Positions 55,872 to 64,000 of a stretch of 64,000 nucleotides of DNA are shown piece after piece (positions within the stretch are counted from its first letter, which is position 1; every line of letters starts with the position of its first letter). The translations under genes were made by a program, and so were the position numbers. Origin of the DNA: Phyllostachys edulis (taxonomy: Eukaryota > Streptophyta > Magnoliopsida > Poales > Poaceae); the NCBI GenBank assembly GCA_036346405.1, contig CM070562.1, forward strand, positions 68,467,482 to 68,531,481. The letters are read 5' to 3'. The notes beneath the pieces were generated by a model that was not told the origin of the DNA, searched no databases, and saw only the letters and a program-made list of their open reading frames with translations.

Positions 55872-58250
55872 TGAGACCCCGACATTTATTAGGCTCATAA
55901 TACTTAGTCATCCAATTGACCCTAGTATTATCAACCTAATAAACTCGGTCTCGAGAGATGTATACTCCCTGAATGCAAGATACATACCTCACAACAAAAG
56001 AATATATCAATTCCATACAACACATAGAACATAAGCAACAAACCGAAGTTAATATTAAAATGGAATAGCTATTACAAAAGAGAGGCCCTTAGGCCAAATA
56101 GCAACAAATAAAAAGATAACAATGAAGCAAAAGTGCCATAAAGATGGCTATAACACAAAGCCAATCGGTGTGCCTTAACCCCTAGGCATCTCGACCGACC
56201 GCCAAGCTAGTCGTCAAGAAACAAACAACACGTGGCATGTAAGTAAGGCTCTTGGAGCTCACCTCCCTTCTCGCAACAAATTTGTTAAGCAAAGCAAATG
56301 AGTACAATAACTTGTTTATTGTACTGCAAGACCGACGTGTAAGATAATGTAACTATAATTTAGCTACATGCAAGCTTTAATTAAGTGGATGGAGCTTTGG
56401 ACTTACATTTTAGCACAAAGCAAGTTTCATTTGCAATAACATAATAGATTGAAGGCAATTTGATAAAGCATTTTTAATTGTTGAAATACAACGCGATAAT
56501 AACATAATAACAACAACAAGAACAAACTCGAAGTGACTAACCCTTAGTCACCACAACAATAGCATGAACTCCCTGCTCATACCAACCCATCAAGTTTTAA
56601 TTAAAAGGTTGAGACTAGTCTTGAACGACCTTACCAAGCATGTCCATAACCTAGGACGAGGCTATTCAATAGTTTTATCCTGCAGGGTGTACCAATGTAC
56701 CCACACGCCGCATCGCCTTTCCTTTAGGCACACTACCTTTGGTATGCCAAGCACGGCTAAGTCTTACGAGACATTTCCAATGGACGATGCTAATTACGAG
56801 CAAGAACCCACGGGACAAGACACATTAGACACCCTAACCGGTCCGCCAATGCTCCCTCCCAACACCACACACACAGATTTTATTAAAACATACCCACCAA
56901 CCAGCTCATAATTAACACCTCCCAAAGTACTTAGTCAAGAGAGGTCCCATATCCCCTCGTGTGGTTAGCATAAAAGCGCTTGGCTTAGTGACCCAAGTAC
57001 TCGGTCCCTAGGGACCCGGCATACCACCACATTCCAAGAACCGCACCACCCATCCAATATGCCCAAGTCTAAATCGACATTTTATTTTCAGTTTTTGATT
57101 TTACAATTAATCAAAGCACAAGTGCTGGACATATAGGAGGAATAATTATACTTGTGTGATCAAGACCATCGACTATGTCGATGATCGCCCATTACTACCG
57201 ATAGCTAAGCATGTCTAAGCAGTTTAAACGCAACTACTAAGTGATAAGAGCTCATCCAACGAGCTCAAACCACAGCTAATAACCTAGGCTCATTGGTAGT
57301 AGAGGATAACAATTCCTACAGATTATGCAACTATAGGAAAGCTAGCGACATTTAACACAAAGTAGCATGCATACATAGAAGTAAAACAAAGTAGTAAGCT
57401 TTAAAGTAATGGGACAATGATGGAAATGGTCAAACTGCTTGCCTTGCTGCTGGTCACTTTGTTGCGGAGGGTCGCTTATGGATCACCACAAATGTCGAAA
57501 CCTAACGGAAAAACGATAAAGAACCGATAAGAACGATTTAAAAACAACAAGACAGCACAGCAAACGAACTCCAAATTCTCTGAAATTTCTACAGCAGTAA
57601 GAGGGTGATTTTAGGAATTTAGCAACAAGAACCAATGGATTTGGATTCTTAATGCAAAAGTTATGAGCAAAACAATTCTGCTCAGCCCTGAAAATACCAA
57701 ACTGCACTATTCACTAATTTAATTATGAGGCAACAATTTCTAGAAAAGTGGTGAGGCTGAGATTTTACTGTGAAACCAGCACCTCATGAGATGAATAACA
57801 CAATTGAGTTCATCCCATTTGGAGCTATATTGCACTTTCTATAATTTTTCAAAAACAAGAACTTGAACAAAATTATAATGCACAAGTCCTTATTTCTATA
57901 ACAGCAATATGCTCAAATCTAATTTTTACAGTGAGTTCATTAATAGAGGAAGCTAACAAAGTTGGTCTCATTCAAAAATAACCTACAGAACATTAGTTAT
58001 GGGTTTTACAAGTTAAACCTAAATTTTGAGTGTATTATCCAAAAGGGAGTACTAAAACCTATGGCAAAACTGTGCTCTGGAGCTGAACTCAACTTACAAC
58101 CATTTTTGGATTAAAGTCAAGTTTAAGACAGAGCTAACACAATTTGAATGACCTCAAAAGGATTTAAAATGAAAAGATATGAAATTCTAAAGTTTATACC
58201 TTATTCTGCTTATTATTAAGACTTTACCGCATTTCAACACTCACAAAGAC

Positions 58251-58600
58251 ATGGGAGGTCGTGAGCCACAGATCTCAGATCTAACGGCTCGAGACCTCCC
58301 AGAGAACAACACACATGCACATGGGAGGTCCAGAGGTCTCGACCTCCTAACCACGCACATGCGCGAGGTGAGGGGAGGTCATGGCCGAGATGGAAGATCT
58401 AACGGACCACAACATGGAAGGGAGGTCCTGAACGGACCAGATTAAAGGGAGGTCCTCAACGGTGAGATGACCTCGAGGAGGTCCCAGAGGAGGTCTCAAC
58501 GCCGCTGCACCTCCAGGAGGTCTCGACGGCTAAGATTGCGCCAAGGAGGTCTTGGACGCCCAGATCTCCTGGAGGAGGTCCGATGTCCAGATCGGCTAGA
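58251..58600. repeat. ~29-bp degenerate tandem array in the Ty3 LTR
   Basis: GGGAGGTCCTGAACGGACCAG-like units in succession, same plan as 38100-38470. Confidence 0.65.
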
Positions 58601-59856
58601 ATTAGCGCACGACACGCACGCGCTTATGGACAAGAGATTAAATGCGCGGGACCACGAGGAGGTCCGCTGAGGAGGACTTAATGGCGCAAAGAAATGGTGG
58701 ATTTAAGACAGTTAAGACACACCAAATGAATTCAATGATGGGAGCAATGATAAGCGATTAACTCGGTGGATCTTTTGTCCTAAAACGACAACGACGCCGT
58801 CGCTTGCGTCCGACAAAACCCGTGTTCAAATATTTGGTTCTCGCGGCGATGTAGACCTCGCGGCGAGATCCAATGGTACCGCGGTTCGCAATAACCACGC
58901 GCACTCCAACGGACCTTCTCTCAACCAAGAAGACGGTTTTGAACACCATGAGCCGAGAGGACAGAGGTGACCAAGACGGCAAAACCGAAAAGCAAAAATG
59001 AGCTCCGCGACAAACAAGCTTATGCTAAACTAAAGCTCCGCGAGATCATTCATAAGGGTGCCAAAGACTAAGGGACTAACAGGGCTTACCCGATGGTCCT
59101 AAGGTGCCGGGAGGTCGTGGAGGTGGTGGCCTGAGTTGGGGAAGACAAGGGCTCCACTACCAAAGCTCCACTTCAAGCCCGACTTTGTCCTCCTCAAAAG
59201 CGCCCAAACAAACTAAGTTAGGGTTAACTTCCAGAGGTTTGGGGAGCACAAATGAACGAGGGTGGAAGAGGGAGCCACGGGAACCCTTGAGCTACCGAGA
59301 TGCTCCAAGGACATCAACAATGGCGACCACTAGTGAGGTGAGTGAGTGTTAGTGGAGGAGGAGCTCAGCCACGCACAAAGTGCAAGGCTGAGGTCAATTG
59401 TGTGCAAAGGAAGCCAAGGGAGGCTTCCAAGGGTACTTTATAACCTGATTGAAGGTGATGAGCTGGGGCTAAGCTCCATGGTGAGCTTAGCCCACGGGCT
59501 GGTCCATGAGGTGGACAAGACATGGGGCTGACAAGGGGGGCTCTGCTTGACTCGAGAGGCTAAAAGTCGACCAGCATTAAATGCGGTCAAGAAAGAGTCA
59601 TGAAGTGTACCCCAAGGTCAGACACGCAATAAATGCACTGCTCAGAGCTTGCCCGCGCGCCAGAGGAAGGAGAAGAACAGGGGAGGTCTTAGTGGCCGTT
59701 GGATAAGACCTGGGAGAGGTCCTGGCCATCGGATGAGAGTTTTGAACCGTTACGTTTTAAGTGGCTGGGAGGAGGTCCCAGCCACACGATCAAGGGCGAG
59801 GAGGTCGTGGCCCTCCGATCTCCTTAACGTGAAAACGCACGTGAGGAAATGGACAG

Positions 59857-60470
59857 GAGGTCCAAAGCGTTGGATCTCCATCCAACGGTGCGGACCTCCA
59901 GTTGGGACTTAACCGCACGCGAACATAAGAGACTGAGGGGGAGGTCATGGCCTTTGGATGCAAATCCAAGGGCATGGACCTCATCAAGGCGGGAGGACCT
60001 TGCTGTAATATTTTTCAGAGGAGGTCGTGGCCTTTGGATGTAAATCCAAGCGCCACGACCTCAAGTGAGTACAAAGGAGGTCAGAGCTGTTGGATGTAAA
60101 TCCAACAATGATGACCTCGCCAAGGTGGAAGGTGGTTTTGAGGTTGATAACCATGGGAGGTCGTGGCCGGCTGGATCTTAATCAAGGGCCAAGACCTCAA
60201 CAAGGCGGAGGTCTTTGGGATTTAACGCACAGGGAGGTCATGACCGTGGATCTTTGATCCAGCGGGCTGTGACTCGATGAGGTGGGGAGGTCTTAATCGA
60301 GACGTTTGAGGAGGAGGTCGTGGTCGTTGGATGTAAATCCAACGGCCACGACCTCAACTAAATGCAAAGAGGGTCTTACGGCCTGTAACGCGGGAGGCGG
60401 GAGTTCCTAAGCAAGGTTGACTGAGAGGAGGTCGTGGCGGTTGGATGTAGATCCAACACCACGACCTGAT
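59857..60470. repeat. Array of 42-nt hairpin modules in the Ty3 LTR
   Basis: Modules of exactly 42 nt at 59857-59898, 59941-59982, 60021-60062, 60077-60118 and 60314-60355, plus shorter or worn ones near 60159, 60237 and 60428. Each has ~19-nt arms bounded by GAGGTC/GACCTC and a 4-nt loop, mostly GTAA. The 60314 module pairs at 18 of 19 positions. Confidence 0.82.
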
Positions 60471-61043
60471 CAAGGTGGAGATGAGGTCTGCCGAGGTGCA
60501 GACATGGTTGGCCGACCAAATTTTGAACATGGCTAGCCCAAGGAACAAAGTCTGAGGTTTTAAATTTTGTTTCTACAAATGAGACTTTGCCAAATTGTTT
60601 GGGCTAGCAAATGAACTCCAAATTTGATGAAATTTTAACTGGAGCTAGCTGACAACATGATTAACCTTACATAAATTTTCCAGAGGTTATTATGCAATGC
60701 ATTTTTCTCAGGAATTTCATTAAGGTTGTTCAATGATTCATTTTACCTCCAAAATTATCAAACTAGTTTTACAACTTGTGATATTTTTCAGAGGGGTCCC
60801 ACCTCAGTTTTAGGACCAAGGAAGATACTTTCCAATTGTTTGGCACAAGATTTGAGAGAATTGGAAAATGAATTTGACTTTTGGTCAACAAGAGCTTTGT
60901 GTTCTTGGTTTACACAACTCTTGGACAAGAATTACATGAAATTGTAAGGGTTTTCAAGTTGTGAGAAAAAGTTTTAATTTCTACACATATAATTATACTT
61001 GAATAACCCTGATTATACATTTGGGATGTTACAAAATCTCCCC

Positions 61044-64000
61044 CTAACAAATCTGCCCCGAGATTTGGCTCACTCCAGAAAGAAGGATGGATAGTCCGCA
61101 CGCAGACGCATCTTCTCTTTCCCAAGTAGCCTCATCCTCGTAATGGTTTGACCAACGAACTTTAAGGAACTTGATGGTCTTATTCCTTGTCCTTCGCTCA
61201 GACTCATCGAGCACGCCGAACAGGTGCTCGCGATAGGTCAAATCGGGTTGACATCGAGAGTTTCCAACGAGCTTCCTGCTGGAACACGGAGGCACTTCTT
61301 AAGCCGGGACACATGGAAAACATCATGTACCCCGCAAGTGCAGTGGCAACTCCAACTTATAGGCAACAGCTCCCTTCTTCTCGATAATGCGTAGGGACCG
61401 ACATATCGAGGAGCCAACTTGCCCTCGACGCTAAACGCTGATGGCCCTTCAAAGGAGAGACTTTGAGATAAACAAAGTCATTAGGCTCAAAACGTAACTC
61501 ACGCCGACGGCGATCCGCATAGCTCTTTTGCTCGATTGAGCTGCAGGCGCAAACGCCACGAATAAGCCGGACTTGGCGCCGCCTCATTGATTGAGTCCGC
61601 CAAAGAGAGGTCTCTCACCGTCTCTCACCAGTTCAACGGGTCCTACACTTTCTCCCGTATAAGGCCTCAAATGGTGCCATGCCGAGACCGGCTCGAAAGT
61701 CGTTGTTATAAGAAAACTTCGCGAATGGCAAGCATTTCTCCCAATGCTTCCCATAGAAAGGACACAAGCACGAAGCATGTCTTCCAAAACTTGGTTGACC
61801 TCTCGGCCCGACCATCGGTTTGAGGGTGAAATGTCGTGCTAAAAGCAAGATGAGTGCCCATAGCCTCTGCAAGCTATGCCAAAACGAGACGTGAAAAGGA
61901 TCCACGATCCGACACGATCGTTTCGCACACCGTGCAAACTCACGATGCGGACGATGTAGAGCTCGCCAAAAGACCTACCCAAGGTCGGTCTTGACGGAAG
62001 AAAATGTGCCACCTTAGTCAATCGATCGATGACGACCCAAATGGCATCATTCTTCTTCGGGATGTGGGTAGACCGTGATGAAATCCATTCCGATCGAATC
62101 CCACTTCCACTCAGAATTGGCAAAGGTCAAGCAATCCGGCAGACGCCGATGCTCGGCCTTGACACGACGACACACGCCGACTCTAAGAACGAACTTCGCG
62201 ATTTTCTTCATTCGGGTCCACCAAAATCTCAAAGCGGAGATCTTGATACATCTTTGTGGCCCCGGATGAATGGATAAAGGCGAATCATGGGCTTCATGGA
62301 GGATCAAATTCCGCAACTCCATGTCCTTTGGAACCACAAGGCGTGTTCAACCTCACAACACCATGCTCATCCTCGAAAAGCACTTGGTCGTTCGGCCTTG
62401 ACATTTGCCTTAATGTGGCTCACTCCCAAACCGATCACGAGCGGACTTGATCCGATCCACCAAGGTTGGTTGCACAACCATGGCAATGAGAAATCCATGC
62501 TCAACTATCTCCAAGTTGAGACGCTGGAATGCTTCGAGAAGAGAGGGCTAATGCTCCTTGAGCACTAAGGCATTACAATGCGCTTATGATTAAGCGCATC
62601 AAGAACTACATTAGCCTTGCCCGATGGTAGTGAATACCATATCATAGTCCTTGATCAATTCCAACCATCTCCTTTGCCCGAGGTTCAGTCGTTGGGTGAA
62701 CAAGTACTTGAGGCTTTTGTGATCCGAATACACTTCACAACGACACCGATTAGGTAATGTCGCCAAATCTTAAGTGCATGAATCACAAAGACCAACTCCA
62801 AATCATGAGTAGGGTAGTTGAGTTCATGAGGTCTCAATTGTCTTGATGCATAGGCCACTACCTTGCCTTCTTGCATAAGGACACAACCGAGGCCTCGACG
62901 AGAAGCATCGCAAAAGATATCGAAGCTTCGATGGATATCGTGAAGAACAAGAACAGAGCGGTGGTCAAACGCTTGAGTATTTGGAAACTTTCTCACACTC
63001 ACGGACCACAAGAACTTCTTGTCCTTCTTGAGCAACTCCGTCATCGGCCATGATCTTGGAGAAGTTCTCGATAAAGCGGCGATAATATCCCGCTAAACCG
63101 AGAAAACTCCGCACATCGGTGACCGAAATAGGTCGACTCCATGAAAGAACATCGCCGACCTTGTTAGGATCAATCGGCCACGCCTCGCCGAAAGAATATG
63201 GCCTAAGAAAGCCACTTCCTTCAACCGAATGCACACTTGTCAACTTCGCAGACAATTGGTGCTCACGTAGCTTGCCTAACACAAGCCTCGATGTCGATCA
63301 TGTTCCTCATCGTCTTGGAATAGATAAGAATATCATCGATGAAGACCACGACAAACTTATCCAAATACTCCATGAATACCGAATTCATGAGATTCATGAA
63401 CAAGGCAGAGCATTGGTTGTTTAATGACATGACAAAGATACTCATACAAGCCATAGCGAGTAGAGAATGATGTCTTTGGAATATCCTCAGCCGAATCTGA
63501 ACTCGATGATATCCCACTCTCAAATCAATCTTGGAGAAAACTCGAGCTCCAACCAATTGATCAAGAGATCGCCGATCGCGGGCAATGGATACTTGTTCTT
63601 CATCATCACTTCATTAAGTGGGCGGTAATCAACGACATGCGTAAAGTACCGCCCTTCTTCTTTACGAAGATTGCCGGACAACCCCAAGGAGATGAGCTAG
63701 GCTAATGAAACCCTTCTCTTGGCTCACTTAATCGCTTCTTCAACTCCACCAACTCGTTCGGTGGCATCCCAGAAGGCCTCTTTGAGATAGGGGCGCACGG
63801 AGCCAACTCAATGACAAACTCGAGGTCTCGAACGGTGGCATCCTCGAAGATCAGCGGAAAGACATCAACAAAGTCACAAACTGCTGGGACTTCGCTAATA
63901 TCTCGAGCGGCTTCGCTTCAAGTGCGAAGAGATGAGGATCTAGCAATTTTTGTGAGAAGCAAACCCGCCACCGGAAGAACTAGACAGAGAGATGAGCTTC
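61044..64000 (-). pseudogene. Ty3 pol (RT, RNase H, integrase, chromodomain), degenerate and partial
   Basis: From the right: RT with ARVFSKIDLRVGYH (63547-63510) and FIDDILIYSK (about 63340), connection LSWSRPISVTDVRSFLGLAGYYRRFIENFSKI split over 63200-63080, RNase H with FDIFCDASRRGLGCVLMQ (62930-62870) and VVAYASRQLRPHELNYPTHD, integrase HHCC region near LHEAHDSPLSIHPG (62300-62260) and core WKWDSIGMDFI, integrase tail, then a chromodomain with KFLKVRWSNH and EATWERE (61175-61115). Pieces lie in different frames, so the element is dead. Many losses are short indels. gag and protease are outside the window. Confidence 0.85.

Larger units (their letters stand above)
55872..61033 (-). repeat. 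3' LTR of the Ty3 chromovirus (5.16 kb)
   Basis: TGTAACATCCC at 61033 reading down to GGTCTCA at 55872. Homologous along its length to 35714-40970. It contains the conserved CATGTCCATAACCTAGGACG block at 56639, a ~29-bp GGAGGTC array at 58251-58600 and the hairpin array at 59857-60470. ORFs inside are chance frames. Confidence 0.85.
55872..64000 (-). mobile_element. Ty3 chromovirus retrotransposon, partial
   Basis: Minus orientation: 3' LTR at 55872-61033, polypurine tract AGGGGGAGATT at 61034-61046, then chromodomain, integrase, RNase H and RT going right. It continues past the window end. The LTR landed in the LINE at 55871. The pol order RT-RH-INT-chromodomain and the long LTR suggest the Tekay/Del clade, by memory only. 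Confidence 0.88.

Overview
The window looks like nuclear DNA of a grass (Poaceae). The reasons are spliced plant genes with GT/AG introns, a family-F type cyclin of the kind expanded in rice, and dense nested grass-type transposons (Ty1/copia, Ty3 chromovirus, CACTA, MULE, hAT, Stowaway, Tourist, L1-like LINE). The rice tribe (Oryzeae) is my best guess, but the sequence alone does not prove it. No rRNA gene, tRNA gene or CRISPR array was found.

Only three host genes look intact. Two are paralogous very-long-chain 3-oxoacyl-CoA reductase genes (KCR1-type, both on the minus strand, three exons, 325 aa each): copy A at 28-3636 and copy B at 31058-33746. The third is a single-exon F-type cyclin at 21160-22155 (plus strand). 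KCR is the second enzyme of the ER fatty-acid elongase (waxes, sphingolipids). The cyclin is unrelated to it.

Layout. 1-5225: KCR-A with its upstream flank (Stowaway MITE, palindromic MITE, copia LTR plus leader). 5346-6202: 3' part of an L1-like LINE. 6203-15630: decayed copia element (GGGTT target duplication) whose 3' LTR is split by a 3.9-kb giant-LTR insertion. 15884-20169: non-autonomous CACTA element holding a long inverted repeat, a solo LTR, a 75-bp tandem array and a 170-aa ORF with faint resemblance to MOB proteins. 20170-22490: cyclin gene. 22492-30990: LTR-like fragment, a hAT MITE containing a tRNA-derived SINE-like sequence, then about 7 kb of T-rich DNA of unknown nature. 31032-33918: KCR-B. 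33928-42743: MULE (perfect 9-bp target duplication CGGCATCAC) split by a 5.26-kb solo LTR. 43330-44215: continuation of the KCR upstream flank. 44216-50776: decayed copia element (GGTTT target duplication). 51601-53152: a MULE-type MITE, a local duplication and a Tourist MITE. 53316-55871: LINE on the minus strand. 55872-64000: Ty3 chromovirus on the minus strand with a 5.16-kb LTR, running off the window.

The history can be read from nesting. The KCR unit (gene plus about 1.5 kb upstream with MITEs and a copia LTR at the same site) was duplicated after those MITEs and the copia had inserted. Copy A later lost most of its copia. Copy B later received a ~580-bp insertion, then the MULE, then the giant LTR. 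The least explained structure is in the giant LTRs: they are full of GGAGGTC/GACCTCC heptamers and carry arrays of 42-nt hairpin modules. Element boundaries with target duplications were read base by base. Family names rest on remembered motifs, not on searches.
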